DNA of 64,000 nt from Phocoena phocoena (GCF_963924675.1 NC_089239.1:3275001-3339000); one strand, 5' to 3'; counted from the stretch's first letter, positions 12,690-26,262 are shown. Notes: generated from the sequence alone by a model not told the origin. Numbers and translations are program-made.

Positions 12690-13920
12690 TAAGTTAAAAC
12701 CAATAAGGAAATTGGGCCTGACATATCATAATCCCTGGTGCCACTGAATATCATTTCTAGTAGTTGGATGATATTTTCAATAAAATGAAGAGCTTGCCTG
12801 CATCCTAAGTATTTACTTTTTAAAAAAACATTCCAGCAGGTAACATAATGTTTACATGGCTCTTTGGCCTTAGAATATATCACTGCAGAAGGGGCATAAA
12901 TCCTCCAACCAGCTCTCTGTGCAGTCCTGTTGCAGAAGACCACACAGACATTCTACCCAGAGGGCCCACTGGTCTAGATCGTGTCCAGGCCTCAATGCAG
13001 TCTCCTTGTGGATTAATAAGGAAAACAGCCAGCAAGCCTAGGACACAGGGTACAAAAGGAAAGACAGCAGATTGGGGCTGAGAGAAAGCAGGGAGAGAGG
13101 CAGAGGGAGAAAGCAAAGTCAGAAAACTAGACGCAAAGAAGAAAAAAGACTTTGGGTATCCTCGACATTTGCATTGCCCTGAGATGGTTAGGTGCACAGA
13201 AAGAGAAAAGGGTGCTAATTAATATTCAGGTAGCAGAAGCCAAAATGGACAGTTTCTAAGAGTAGAGGCAATTAACTGTCTGCACACACAAAAAAGAAGC
13301 TAACCAGCCCTTCCTGACCGCCTACAGGTTGCACTGGTGAGTGGCATGGACTCTGTAGGTCTCATCACTGAAGAGAACCTGCTGGTGGCCAGGCCTGACT
13401 TTCCCACATGCCCTGGGGCCTGGGTTGCTTCGCCCACTGGCTGAGGCCACAGTGACATCAGTGACGAGCTGGACCACTCAGCTCATTTCACAAGAGGAAC
13501 TAGGTTCAGCGTCAAGGTTTACGATTCCACTGCACCTCTATATAAAACAAATCCCACATTCATCTACCTTAAAAATCAGAATTTAGTTTGGAAAAATAGT
13601 AGATTAAGGAGGTACAACCTCATTGTAAAAAATGGTAAAAAATGTAAAACATATTTTGAAAAAAATTCACAATCCCATAAATTCAGAGTAGTTACATTCT
13701 TTAAAGAGTAATTTATATATAACTAGGTTCTAAATTTTCATGATAGACTTATAAAAAGTAACTGTCTGAAACTGCCCCAAGGCTGCCAAGACCTCACCTT
13801 CCAGACAGGATTGGAGGATAATGACTGTTCTTAAATCTCTATGTACTTTTTTTTAAAGTAATGCTTTTAATTTAGACTACAGAATTCTAAACAATATTCT
13901 GTACAATTAAAAAAATCATA
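12690..13920. other. Intergenic stretch without recognised features
   Basis: Non-repetitive sequence with frames of 77-105 residues at 12848-13197 on both strands. None shows a domain, conserved start or splice pattern. Confidence 0.45.
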
Positions 13921-14129
13921 GGGCTTCCCTGGTGGCGCAGTGGTTGAGAGTCCGCCTGCTGATGCAGGGGACGAGGGTTCGTGCCCCGGTCCAGGAAGAT
14001 CCCACATGCCACGGACCGGCTGGGCCCGTGAGCCATCGCCGCTGAGCCTGCGCGTCTGGAGCCTGTGCTCCGCAACGGGAGAGGCCACAACAGTGAGAGG
14101 CCCGCGTTCGGCAAAAAAAAAAAAAAAAA
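13921..14129 (+). mobile_element. tRNA-derived SINE (CHR type, cetacean form)
   Basis: Head GGGCTTCCCTGGTGGCGCAG and tail GAGGCCCGCGTTCGGC plus poly(A). Target-site duplication AAAAAATCATA is at 13910-13920 and 14135-14145. Confidence 0.93.
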
Positions 14130-14811
14130 TTTAGAAAAAATCATAAACAAGCTGTTGCATGGGAAAAGAGAAACCTACGAATGTTAAATATGACACGCTC
14201 GATTCCAGATTCACTCCTGATTTTTAGTAAATGTACTCTGCATTCTTATGTAGTACTATTTCGTATTCTGCTTTACACACTGTGTCATTTTACGTATCCA
14301 TGCCCCTAACTCATTTTCTAAGCTGCCATTCCCCCACCCCACTCCGTTTTTAACTTCACACTCCATCAGGTTTGTCTGGCCATGTCCCTGGACTGCTTAG
14401 AATCTTCTTTTGGTTCTCCATTGTCTTTAAAATCAAAGCCAAACTCACAGAACACCTTCTGAGCTGGCCTCTCTGCTTTGTCCCCCTCCCCCTGCACTGG
14501 ATGCGGAGTATTAATGCAGACTTGACAAGCACTGCTGAGTTCTCTCCAGGATGGATACCCTGATTAGTACTCCCACGCCAGAGCTGACAGCCCACAGCCC
14601 CTGCCCACACCAGGCACTATCCAGCTTGCTGATTTTGCTGGTCTAACTGGTATAAAATGTTTAGGGATGAGTGATGCTTAATGCTTATGGTTTCCTCCTC
14701 TGGTCATTGCTGGCTTACAAACGTTACCATCTTCACTTGGAGCACCCATCATTTTCTTCCTGAGTTGCCTTAGATCCTTTCAGTTTTAGATCTTTCAAAA
14801 ATCTTCTCAAG

Positions 14812-15788
14812 GGATTAATCTCCAAAAGATATAAACAGCTCATGCAGCTCAATATCAAAAACACAAACAAGCCAATCAAAAAATGGGCAGAAGAACTAAA
14901 TAGATGTTTATCCAAAGAAGACATACAGATGGCCAACAAACACATGAAAAAATGCTCAACATCACTATTTATTAGAGAGATGCAAATCAAAACCACAATG
15001 AGGTATCACCTCACACCAGTCAGAATGGCCATCATCAAAAAGTCTACAAATAAATGCCGGAGAGGATGTGGAGAAAAGGGAACCCACACTGTTGGTGGGA
15101 ATGTAAATCAATACAGCCACTATGGAGAACAGTATGGAGGTTCCTTAGAAGACTAAAAATAGAACTACCATGTGACCCAAAAATCCCACTCCTGGGCATA
15201 TACCCAGAGAAAACCATAATTCAAAAAGATACAAGCACCCCAATGTTCATTGCAACACTATTTACAATAACCAGGACATGGAAGCAACCTAAATGTCCAT
15301 TGACAGATGAATGGATAAAGGAGATGTGGTACATATATACAATGGAATATTACTCAGCCATATAAAAGAACGAAGTTGTGCCATTTGCAGACACATAGAT
15401 GACCTAGAGACTGTTATACAGAGTGAAGTGTAAGTCAGAAAGAGAAAAACATATATTAATGCACATATGTGGAATCTAGGAAAATGGTATAGATGAACTT
15501 ATTTGCAAAGCAGAAATAGAGAACAAACGTATGGATACCAAGTGGGGGAAGGGGGGGTGGGATGGATTGGGAGATTGGGATTGACATATATACACTACTA
15601 TGTATAAAATAGATAACTAATGAGAATAGACTGTATAGCACAGGGAACGCTACCCAATGCTCTGTGGTGACTTAAATGGGAAGGAAATCCAAGGAAGAGG
15701 GGATATACGTATACGTGTGGCTGATTCACTTTGCTGTACAGCAGAAACTAACATTGTAAAGCAAGTATACACCAATTTTTTTAAAAAA
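14812..15788 (+). mobile_element. L1 3' end with readable ORF2 C-terminus, frameshifted
   Basis: The sequence encodes the ORF2 C-terminal region ([19 protein letters not shown], later TRTWKQPKCPLTDEWIKEMW) but needs a frame change near 15054-15156, so it is dead. The 3'UTR follows to about 15785. It is a 5'-truncated copy of about 1 kb. Confidence 0.92.
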
Positions 15789-15789
15789 A

Positions 15790-16655
15790 ATCTCCTCTTG
15801 GACCCAAAAAGACTTAATCCATAGTGTCCTTCACTGAAGAGATATTCCCAATTTTGATGAAAGTAAATTAACATTATCTTTTGCTGGAGTCTGTTGTGAG
15901 TTTTAATACTCATTCTTCAAGATTATTCTACTATAATCTGCTCCATGAAATTAGTCATCACCTCCTCTAGGATCTTGAAAGACTTTAGTTATACTTCCTT
16001 TATTTTATCTGCTTTAAGGAATTTCTCGTGATGTTCTGTTTTGCTTTCTGAAGTCTGACCTCCTCAAGGGTAAGGACTGAGTGTTGCTCATCTCTGAATT
16101 CCCAGTGCATTCTGACTCATGGTAGTTCCATGTTGGTGGAATGAATAAATGACTCATGGTAGTGGCCGTGTCGTTATCTATGTGGAATTCCAGTAAGTCA
16201 TTTCCTCTCGCCCCTACAATGCATTAGCAGAGAACCTTCCGCTCCCATGGTCTCTTTTGTCCACAGTTACTTGGAATTGGAACTCAGACAGAGTGAGTAA
16301 AAGACAGCATCAGATGCTGGCCCCAAGAGATCTTGAAGAAGGGCAGCCCCTCGGGGCATGTGTGCTGCTCTTCAAGGAGGGGAGGTTGTCTGCAGGGAGA
16401 AGAGAGCAAAAGTCCAAGGGGCCAAGGGAGGGAGATCAGGTTTTCCTTATTTTTTGCCAGGTTTTCTGCTTCTGATCCCTCATGAAGCTTTGGTCATAAG
16501 GTACCTCTCTATCCCTTTACTTCCAGAAAGTTCCAGTAAGTATCCCAAAGATACCTAGTCACATGTTTTCTACTTAGTAACAGAATAATTGCAACTTTCA
16601 CATTGTCATTAGAGGTAATAGTAACTTACTCACTATTATGGCTAAGACATCTTTT
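15790..16655. other. Intergenic stretch without recognised features
   Basis: No gene or nameable repeat. Frames at 16257-16558 have no family signal. Confidence 0.45.
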
Positions 16656-16656
16656 T

Positions 16657-16809
16657 TATTTCAGTATCTTTATTGGAGTATAATTGCTTTACAATGGTTA
16701 GTTTCTGCCGTATAACAAAGTGAATCAGCTATACGTATACATATATCCCCATATCTCCTCCCTCTTGCGTCTCCCTCCCACCGTCCCTATCCACCCGAAG
16801 TGAGAGAGT
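16657..16809 (-). mobile_element. Short L1 3' end, antisense
   Basis: Contains TATTGGAGTATAATTGCTTT, the reverse of the L1 3'UTR end. The duplication GGCTAAGACATCTTTTT is at 16640-16656, with an imperfect match at 16810-16826. Confidence 0.85.
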
Positions 16810-17142
16810 GGTAAGGCATCTTTTTATTCTTTTAATAGCCATACAAAAGTGAACTCACATTCAACCTGTCTTCCACTGATCTCTTTTTAACTGGTTACAC
16901 TTTTTGGTCTTTAGTTGGGCACACCATGCTTATTGCATCCAAAATTTTTCACATGAAAGTGGAAAACTCAGATAGCAATTTGGTGTGTTGGTGGAAGGAC
17001 CCAGTAAAAAGGTAGGAATCAATATCACTCATTTATTTGTGTGTTAATTCTATTTTATATGTTTTTAAAACATAATTAAACCTGAATCAGTCTTCTATGA
17101 GTTCACGTTTGTAATAGTTCATACAGTAACCAGGTTGAGTGA

Positions 17143-17266
17143 TTTTTTTTTTTTTTTTGGCCACGACTTGTGGCTTGTGGGGTCTTAGTTCCCCAACCAG
17201 GGGTTGAACCTGCACCCTCAGAAGTGAAAGCGCAGAGTCTTAACCATTGGACCGCCAGGGATTTCC
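17143..17266 (-). mobile_element. Short tRNA-derived SINE
   Basis: Ends with GGACCGCCAGGGATTTCCC (reverse head) after a poly(T) start. Target-site duplication similar to CAGGTTGAGTGA is at 17131-17142 and 17267-17278. Confidence 0.88.
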
Positions 17267-17325
17267 CAGGCTGAGTGAATTAAAAAAAATTTTTTTAATT
17301 GAAATATAGTTGATTTACAATGTTT

Positions 17326-17672
17326 CTTGGTTTTTGTTTTTTTATAAATGTATTTAGTTTATTTATTTTTGGCTGCATTGGGTCTTCGTTGCTGCGCGGG
17401 CTTTCTGTAGTCGCGGCGAGTGGGGGCTACTCTTTGTTGCGGTGCGCGGTATCTCATTGCAGTGGCTGTTACTCCTTGTTGCAGAGCACAGGCTTTAGGC
17501 GCACGGGCTTCAGTAGCTGTGGCTCACGGGCTCTAGAGCACAGGCTCAGTAGCTGTGGCACATGGGCTTAGTTGCTCCGCGGCATGTGGGATCTTCCCGG
17601 ACGAGGGATTGAACCCGTGTCCCCCTGCACTGGCAGGCAGATTCTTAACCACTGCATCACCAGGGAAGCCCC
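17326..17672 (-). mobile_element. tRNA-derived SINE inserted in L1
   Basis: The reverse head CATCACCAGGGAAGCCCC is at the right end. Target-site duplication ATTTACAATGTTT is at 17313-17325 and 17673-17685, copying host L1 sequence, so it is younger than that L1. Confidence 0.92.
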
Positions 17673-18104
17673 ATTTACAATGTTTTGTTAGTTTCAGGTG
17701 TACAGCAAAGTGATATATATGTATATATGTATATTCTCTTCCATTATAGGTTATTACAAGGTATTGAATTTAGTTCCCTGTGCTATACAGTCAGTCCTTG
17801 TTGTCTATCTTATATATAGTAGTGTGTATATGTTGATCCCCAACTCCTAATTTAGCTCTCCCCCCTGCCCCCTTTGGTGACATAAGATTGTTTTCTATGT
17901 CTTTGAGTCTGTTTCTGTTTTGTAAATACATTCATTTGGATCATCTTTTTAGATTCCACAAATAAGTGATATCATATGATACTTGTCTTTCTCTGTCACT
18001 TGTCTTTGTACTTCTCTTAGTATGATCATCTCTAGGTCCATTGATGTTGCTAAAAATGGCATTTTTTCATTCTTTTTTATGGCTGAGTAATATTCCATTG
18101 GGGG

Positions 18105-18150
18105 AATGAAAAAATATATATATATACACATATACATATATATATATCTT
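18105..18150 (+). repeat. AT-rich (TA/CA)n microsatellite
   Basis: An imperfect TATATA and TACACATATA run within the 5' portion of the antisense L1. Confidence 0.7.
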
Positions 18151-18219
18151 CTTTATTCCTCTGTTGATGGACACTTAGTTTGCTTACATGTCTTGGCTAT
18201 TGTACTGAGTGAATTTTTT

Positions 18220-20200
18220 ATTTAAAAAAAATGTTATTGTATAATACAACACAGACACCAAAACCCACACTAAACAAATGTATAGCTTAATTAGTAATGA
18301 TAAGGCAGATACACCCTTGTTATTACCACTCAGTTCAAGAAATAGAAACTCGCTCCCCCCACCCCATGTGCCCATCACAGTCACAACTCCCTTCAGGTTA
18401 AGTTTTAATTATAAAAATGACAAAAGGATTAGGTAAGCAATTATGCAAATAATTTTGCAAAGAGAATGTTTACATATATCATATTAATTTTTAGTACTTA
18501 ATTTAAAAATCTTACTTGCAGTAAAAAAATTTATCATAATATTGGAATAATCACTACTCTATATAGTTTATTGTGTGGTCTCTCTCCCTCTCTAGATAGG
18601 TAGGCAGATAGATAGATGGATAGATATGTATATAGCTTTAATACATTATCTTAGACCGAAGGACAGACATATATTTTGTTTTAATATCTTATCCTCACTA
18701 CACCCCTTCCAGGGGTTTATTTAACAAACAATGAAGCTAAAGATCAAAGATAAAGAAATTTGCTCAAAGAATAAAGGTAGAATTGAAATCAAGCAGATCT
18801 AACCCCCTTTCCATGATATCCTGCTATGATAATTCTAAGTGGTTCTTATTTGTTCATTAAACAGGTTTGCCATAATCTATGCATGTTCTGTTACTGTATG
18901 TTACTGAAAGTAAGAAACTCCATTATTTTAAAAATTATATCATACAAATATTTCACTCCTGAGAATGGTCTTTTTTCTTGATTCATCCTAGCAACGCTTT
19001 GCTTTATTTTTAGCATAAAATAAATAGGCTGGCTCAAAGCGAGTATACAACAATTCTTACGGAACACATATTGTCGGACACGACGCTGAGCAGTTAACAT
19101 TGGGAATTTCATTTAACCCTGAAAATAGTTCTTTGAGGTGGGAGTTATTATCCCCATTTTATAGGTAAGGACACAGAGCGAAGCCAGGAGAAAAAGAGCT
19201 GGGATGGAAATCAGGTCTTTCTCAGGCCACAGCTCTCGCTGCTAGCCCCTCGGATGCACTTCCGCCACACACACCTACTGACTTTGTGTCCACTGGGTCA
19301 CTGATGGTACCTGCGCTGTAGGAGTCTTCTTCTTTGTTTAACTTGCATATTCTTGAGTAACTGAACCGAAACTGTAGCAGAAAGAGGTATTAGAAAGAAG
19401 CAAATGAACCAACCCCACATCCTATATGTGCCCCTAAGCCTATGTCTCTTGGTTGTTTTCCTGATTTACAGCGTGTCAGGACAAGTGCTTTGGAGGAAAA
19501 GCAAGACTTCATCCAGTCATCAGTAGAAAGCCTTGGTGGCTGCAGTTTCTGTGACTTACAAAAAGGATACATAGGAGAAGAGGTAGGGAAAGCTTTGTGT
19601 CATACTGATTAATTACTGTGGATATTTTAAAAAATATCGAAGAGTGTTATGACAGAGTGGCAATGAAAGAATAACTTTTTCAATATGAACTAGAGTTATT
19701 TTGAATTTAGTTTGTGCAGCAGCTTATGTAAACCTGCCTGTCACTGTGAAAGCCCTTGTCTTCTTTTGTTTTCAAAGTCATAACTTAAATGACAAACAAA
19801 TATGTTAAGTGGCTTTTGTGAACTGGCTACAAGCTTTGCATGCCCGGACTTGTCTGGTACAAAGTGTACAAAACAGACGTGTGATTTATAAACTATGGGG
19901 TAATCAAATGAATACAAAGAAAAGGAAAGAATCCTCTATATTTGAGTATTTGGGAATGATACTCTAAAAATACTGTAAGGAAAACTTGCTGCAATTTGCA
20001 TGACTTTTCTTTGATCTCCAACGGAGTTGAATAAGGTTGATAAATTAGGTGTGCTAATTCATTCCCCAGCAGTAACATCTGCATTATTTTCTACTGGAAA
20101 CAATGCTTGAACCTCCAAACCATTCTGTTTCTATGAGAATCATAAGAAGCACAGAGTGACAAGGATCTCGAGACAACATAATTCTGGGGGGGGGTTTTTG
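18220..20200. other. Intergenic stretch, one GATA microsatellite and a MIR-like remnant
   Basis: A short (GATA)n run lies at about 18594-18632. A MIR-like phrase TTATTATCCCCATTTTATAG is at 19145-19164. The rest is unassigned AT-rich sequence with no gene signal. Confidence 0.5.
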
Positions 20201-20204
20201 GGTT

Positions 20205-20404
20205 TTATTTTGCGGTACACGGGCCTCTCACTGTTGTGGCCTCTCCCGTTGCGGAGCACAGGCTCCCGACGCGCAGGCTCAGCGGCCATGGCTCACGGGC
20301 CTAGACGCTCCGCAGCATGTGGGATCTTCCTGGACCGGGGCACGAACCCATGTCCCCTGCATCGGCAGGCGGACTCTCAACCACTGCGCCACCAGGGAAG
20401 CCCT
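20205..20404 (-). mobile_element. tRNA-derived SINE (CHR type, cetacean form)
   Basis: The reverse tail TTTTGCGGTACACGGGCC is at the left and the reverse head TGCGCCACCAGGGAAGCCC at the right. Confidence 0.92.
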
Positions 20405-20409
20405 GGTTT

Positions 20410-21112
20410 TTAACATTGGGCCTCTCCCCTGATTTCTCTGTGCCCATATTTCCATCTGGAAAAAATGAAGATATTTTCATTACTTGAAGGATGACACAGA
20501 GACCAAAGGGTTTTAGATGTCGTGAGATACCTAGCTGCGTGTTCACACGTGGCAGTTTTGTTTGATGCTTGATTCCTGTGCTTTATACATTTTCATGAGC
20601 TGCCTGCTTTTCCTGGGACTGCAGAGAAAGCTGAGGAATACACGCTGTAGTGGCCACAGGAGGCTTTAGGGACTCCATCCTTGTCTGATTCTGCTCTTTC
20701 AAGCTCTTAAATATAGACATTGATTACACAGTAAAAAAATATTTAACATCACCAAGGATCATTCCATTGCCTTCCCAGGGGATCAGGTGGTATATCATTT
20801 AGGATGTGAACATCCCTGGGCTAAAGGCAGTCTTATTTCCATCTAACAGGTGAACAAATTGAGGCCTGGTGAAGTTAGTGAGCTACGCTCAAATTCAAAT
20901 ACATACCACACAGATAGAAATAGGCTGGAACTCAGGTTTCAAATTCTGTGTTCTATTAACGAAACCATTACCTAGTTCATTTTGTATCTCTATTGGTGCT
21001 TTCAAAATTGTCCTGAAACATACAGAAATGAAGAATTGTCTTTGATTGTATTAAATGTGGCTTGATACAAACTAAATCAAAATCAAATTATATTTTAAAT
21101 TCTTAGGAGAAA
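20410..21112. other. Intergenic stretch with a MIR-like remnant
   Basis: The phrase CAAATTGAGGCCTGGTGAAG near 20854 suggests a diverged MIR. Nothing else was assigned. Confidence 0.45.
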
Positions 21113-21322
21113 GGGCTTCCCTGGTGGCGCAGTGGTTAAGAGTCCGCCTGCCGATGCAGGGGACACGGGTTCGTGCCCCGGTCCGGGAAGATCCCACATG
21201 CCACAGAGTGGCTAAGACCGTGAGCCATGGCCACTGAGCCTGCGCGTCCGGAGACTGTGCTCCGCAACGGGAGAGGCCACAACAGTGAGAGGCCCGCGTA
21301 CCGCAAAAAAAAAAAAAAAAAA
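21113..21322 (+). mobile_element. tRNA-derived SINE (CHR type, cetacean form)
   Basis: Head GGGCTTCCCTGGTGGCGCAG, tail GCGTACCGC plus poly(A). Target-site duplication AATTCTTAGGAGAAAG flanks it. Confidence 0.94.
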
Positions 21323-21649
21323 AAATTCTTAGGAGAAAGATGAACTAGATCCTTCTGATTGGCCAAAAACCACAAGTTATAATAGAGTTCAAAAGGAAAT
21401 GGATTGTTTGGACCATGAAGTGGCTTCCCTGTATTCAGAACTGTTTCAAGCTAAATTTACCCTCAAATAGCTTGAAAAAGCAAACGTCAAGCGTCAGTCA
21501 AAGCTGTCAGCTAGCAGAACAGTAAGTGTATGGTTAATACTTCAGCTCGAAGTTCTCCACAACAGTAATTAAGGACTCGTGTTTTTAAAAATCTTGTAAC
21601 TCTTTTGCAGCATACTTGATTTGCCGGCGTCTTTTTTCCTTTTAATAAA

Positions 21650-21743
21650 CAAACAAAGCATATATTCCACATATAAGTGACATCATATATTTGTCTTTGC
21701 CTGACTTACTTCACTTAGTATGATAATCTCTAGATCCATTAGA
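21650..21743 (-). mobile_element. Small L1 fragment, antisense
   Basis: The sequence CACTTAGTATGATAATCTCT is the reverse of the ORF2 3' end found in the other L1 copies of the window. Confidence 0.7.
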
Positions 21744-21749
21744 TTTTGC

Positions 21750-23585
21750 TTAAGAATTATAAATTGTGGGAGATGGTGACTTAAGTAAATTCAAAATGTG
21801 ATGCTGTGGTAATCTACTAAACCTGAATGTAACAACAGAGAAATTAATTTGTAAAAACCTGCACCTGACTACTCTTTCAAAAGATGGAATTGGTCCACTG
21901 AAGATTGTCTGAAACCAACTGGCGCCTCTGTAGATTCCCTGCAATCCCTTCACAGCCCCAGGCCAGCTTTGTTCCCTTTGGAATTCAAAGAGCTTTGCAT
22001 TTGCTGGCCTTTACCTATAGGGTGAAGGAGTTTAAGAAATCACAAACCAATTAAAATACTGGTGTAGCAAAAGGAATTTGGAAAGGCAAATGTGTAACTA
22101 CACACACAAAAAAGGTTAATGTTTTGGGATTGTTTGCTTTTTTTGAGTTTCCATGCGACCATTTTCATTGGTATGATGAAATGAAATTTAACTACCAATG
22201 TTTTTTGAAGAATAATTATATATATATTTAAAATTGTAACACCTTAAAAATATATAGTATATTTACTGTGCTCTGGGATATTTTAAGGAAAATAAATCCA
22301 TCCTTTTTTTTTTTTTGCTTTTGGGAGGGTATTAACATGATACAGCTCACATGGTGAAGAAGTGAGGAAGAAGTGAGGTCTCCTGCCGTCAGCATGTGAG
22401 GGAGCCACCTTGGAAGCAGCCCTTCCAGCCCTCGGCTGGAGGTGACCCCACCTGAAGGCTGACATACTCACTGCTGCCTCGAGAGACCCTGAGCCACCCA
22501 GAGACCCTGTTCTCAAATTCTTCAACTGTGACAAAATAAATGTTTGTTATTGTAAGGCACTAAAAAAATAAAATAAAATAAACTATATGTTGTTGGAGTT
22601 TAATCACTGTCACAAAGTGTACAGGACTTCTAGCAAGGGCTGCAAGGATGGTAGAAACACTATTACCCTCTTGCACTGGGAAAAAATAGAAAACTATTAA
22701 GACAGCTTTATTCCATAGGCCTGGCTGCCTTCTTGGATGATTTAATTAAGTGATTATTTGTTAAACACCTAGAATTTTTAAAGTATCCACTGTAGTGGAT
22801 AAAGAAAAAACTTGACAGCAAGCTATATGTTTGTCAGAAACTGCCTTTTTATACACCTGCCTTCGTACCTCTCTCTGTTTGCCCCTGGAGACATTTCTTC
22901 CCATTTAATCTTATATTTCTCAGTATTGCAGAAGTTCAGGACTGGAAGAGTCAATCCCGTTGTTCTCTTCTCCTCACTTGTAAAATGGTAACCAAAAGCT
23001 CATCTCTCTTCCTACCTCACTGGGATGAGACACAGCTGACTGTTTTAACAGATACAAAACTGTAGAATCACTCTCTTTATCTAGGGATTCCAATGCATTT
23101 AATCATTTTGGTGGGGAAGAGGTGACATTCTCATTGCTAGAGTTTGAACTAAGATGATGGAGAAGGGCAGAATTGGATGTGGTAGCCAAATGAATAGGTG
23201 GAGTTTAGTTAATTGCTTACATAATGATTTCAGAGGCCCTAAAGGCTCTCTTATGCCTAAAAATTAAACTTCTCTGTAATGTCTGAAAACTTCATTCCTT
23301 TCCAGCTGAAGGCTCTCTCTGTTAAAATGCAGAACAAACACCCTGTTTTATCAGTCATTTATACTTTGGTGGAAGTGTGTTTTAGATTCTTTCTTGGAAT
23401 AGATTTTGATAGACAGAAGGATATTGGAAACGGTGTGAAGAAGTAAAGAAGAAAGAAGTATAATGTCGTCCAAGACACCTTCAGACACACTGCCTGTTTT
23501 TCAGTTTTGCCAATGATTGGTGTGATACAAAAAATAGATTCTGGTCGACTAAGAAATTGACTGACAAATACTTTTTCTATAACTT
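21750..23585. other. Intergenic stretch without clear features
   Basis: A T-run-bounded segment at 22300-22560 ending AATAAATGTTTGTTATTGTAAG resembles an old LTR or retroelement end, but I cannot name it. No gene signal. Confidence 0.4.
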
Positions 23586-23589
23586 AAAA

Positions 23590-24620
23590 AAGGAATTTCA
23601 AGCTTATAGAAGGTTAAAATAGTACAAAAAGTCCTATATACTCTTTATTCCCACTTGATAAGAGCCCCTACTTGCTCATCATTGTCCTTCCCCAACTGGT
23701 CATTCATTATGCCTAGACTTTGCTTAGATTTGAGTTTCCAGCTGCTATCACTTCTCTTTTTTTTTTTTTCCCCCAAAGAACTTCCTTTAGTATTTATTTT
23801 ACAGCAGATCTGCTGATGATAGAGCCTTTCAATTATCATTTACCTGAAAGTATTTCATTTATCTAAACATATTTGTAACAGCTACTTTGAAGTCCTTGTC
23901 TGATAATTCAACATCTGGGTCATCTTGGAGTCAGTTTACATTGACTGTTCTTTCTCTTGATGCACCACGTTGTCCCATTTCTTCTCTTGACTGTGGATCA
24001 CATTTTCCTGCTCTTCTCATTCCTGTAATTTTTGATTGTATGTTGGGCATTGTGGATGATACAGTGTTAGAGACTCTAGATTCTTTTATCTTCCTCTGAA
24101 AAGTGTTGAGTTTTGTTCTAGCAGGTAATTAATTTGGCAGGATTCAAATTGTATCTCCAATGGTAGGCAACAGCTGAATACCCTGCTTAGTTCTTTCAGC
24201 CTTTCAGCTGTTTGTTTTCTGCCAGTCTCCTTAGGGTCTCTCATGTAGATTCGTAATTCAGGGATCAGCCAAGGACTTGGCAGAATTTACATATATATTT
24301 TGGGGTGCCCCCTTCTGGGGTTCACTTCTTTCTGTGATGTCCCCCTTCACTTTTCAGTCTAGAAGCTCTGAATACTGCCCTGTTCCTCAAACCAATTTCA
24401 CTGTAGCTTTCTCCTTGAGTTCTAGCTATTCTCAACTGGTGGACCAAGAAACACCTTCAGGCAAGAAACCCATATAAACACAAATCTCAGCCAGTGCCAT
24501 TCCTTCTTTCAAGCGTCATCTTCTTCCTGGTTTGTCTGCTTATGGTTTCCTTCAGATAGTTGTTTTTATGTTTTGTTCTGAACTCATTATCTGTAAGAGA
24601 GTTAGTCTGACACAATTATT
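23590..24620 (-). mobile_element. Old L1 3'UTR remnant, antisense
   Basis: A long run of phrases typical of old L1 3' regions in reverse (TCTGATAATTCAACATCTGG, TTTTTGATTGTATGTTGGGC). No intact frame. Confidence 0.55.
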
Positions 24621-24629
24621 CCTCCATTA

Positions 24630-25860
24630 CCAGAGACAGAACCTACAAACACTTTTTTAAAATATAAAAAATAAACATCAATTCTGTAAATTGTTGCCAA
24701 TAAATTAATTATTTCAGCAACTACCTACAAGTATTTACTTTGGGCTAGTTACTGTTCTAGTACTGGGCGCTAGAAGGCATTTCAGATATAAGATTTATGT
24801 TAGCTTGTAGTCAACTTAAATGGGCCATTTTTTAAAACCTCAAGATAAAGTGTTATTCAGAGACACTTGCAATCCCTTCCCCCAAAATGAATAAAATAAA
24901 CATACACTAACTTGTAATGTCATAAATACTTTACATTTATGTGGTGCATTTTTTTTTTCAGATTTCTGAGGCCAAAGGCATTTGCAGTTGAGTTTAATAA
25001 CATCAGTATTGGTTGCAGTTAAAAAGCCCCAACTTTCTTCAGCTAGCTTGCAATTTGTCAAAATATTTTTTTCATACAAATCCCTGGGATGGAGCCACTC
25101 TCTTGCAACAGTGACACCTCTGTCATTTCTTGATTTGGAAAAGAAGAAACTTTGGAACTAGAGACATCAAAAATAAAAGACGTGAAAAGCACAGTGGTCC
25201 TTCAGTATCAAATCTGGTGCTGAACGGCTACCAAGAACCCCAGACAGTGATTGGCTTCCCCTTTGACTTATCACCTTGCTACCTCAGGTGTGGAATGCTG
25301 CATAAATGGCTTTAGCTTTTCACTATATCTAAATAAAATAAAGGTCAGCATAGACTCCAGTGCTAAAGGTCACTCATTTATTTTGGGGCGAGAGGTCCAG
25401 GATAGAAGAAAGACGACCGGCTGCTGGAAGTTTCCATGTTCTTCCACCTCCTTAGTTCTTGGCTTAATTCATCATCCCCACTCTTAAATCCTCAGTCAAG
25501 ACCTGTCTCGCCCAAAGAGACTGATAGGAGGCTGAAGAGGGACAAAAAGATGCGTGGGAAATGTTTCTTGCTTTGTAGTTTTGTGTGAGTCTGGCTCTGG
25601 ATTTATTAGGGTGTCAAGTGGGAAACAGTTTAAGACTAAGCTCCAGTCCCTCTTCTATGAGCCTCACTATTTTGCACACAGGTTGGATATAAGCCAGGTG
25701 TCCTTTTTAATTCCAGTTCTCCAGCACCTATTCCTATTCTGTCATTAGAATCAAATAGCCTATAGAGGATGACATATGGCTAGCCCAGTTTGTCCTCTGT
25801 AACTGTGTGTTGAACGAATCACCTGGCTCCCTGTAATATGCTTTGGTCCCTTCTCTCTCT
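24630..25860. other. Intergenic stretch, mostly unassigned
   Basis: An L2-like phrase (TAGTTACTGTTCTAGTACTG) is at 24746-24765. The rest shows no gene or nameable repeat. Confidence 0.45.
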
Positions 25861-25866
25861 TTTATT

Positions 25867-26219
25867 AAAAAATAAAATTTATTTATTTATTTATTTATTT
25901 ATTGGCTGTGTTGGGTCTTCGTTGCTGTGCGCAGGCTTTCTCGAGTTGTGGCGAGCGGGGGCTACTCTTCGTGGTGATGCGTGGGCTTCTCATTGCGGTG
26001 GCTTCTCTTGTTGCAGAGCACAGCTCTAGGCGCGTGGGCTTCAGTAGTTGTGGCACGCGGGCTCAGTTGTGGCTCACGGGCTCTAGAGCGCAGGCTCAGT
26101 AGTTGTGGCGCGTGGGCTTAGTTGCTCCGCAGCATGTGGGATCTTTCCGGACCAGGTCTCGAACCCGTGTCCCCTGCAGTGGCAGGCGTATTCTCAATCA
26201 CTGTGCCATCAGGGAATCC
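25867..26219 (-). mobile_element. tRNA-derived SINE (CHR type, long form)
   Basis: An AAATTTATTTATTTATTTAT tail at the left and a diverged reverse head CTGTGCCATCAGGGAATCCC at the right. The flanking CCTTCTC(T/C)CT sequence is duplicated. Confidence 0.9.
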
Positions 26220-26262
26220 CCCTTCTCCCTTTAATTATATTTTCTAAGATACATTTATTCTT

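Larger units (their letters stand above)
17282..18204 (-). mobile_element. L1 3' end, antisense, split by a SINE
   Basis: The L1 3' sequence (AATATAGTTGATTTACAATG) is interrupted by a SINE at 17326-17672 and resumes with ATTTACAATGTTTTGTTAG. It continues into ORF2 3' sequence near 18060. Duplication CTGAGTGAATT lies at 17271-17281 and 18205-18215. Confidence 0.88.

Noticed and set aside
14842..15365. Overlapping frames of about 100 residues that resemble a protein
   Set aside because: They are the L1 ORF2 C-terminus in a truncated, frameshifted copy; the same holds at 33093-33368 and 47925-48266.
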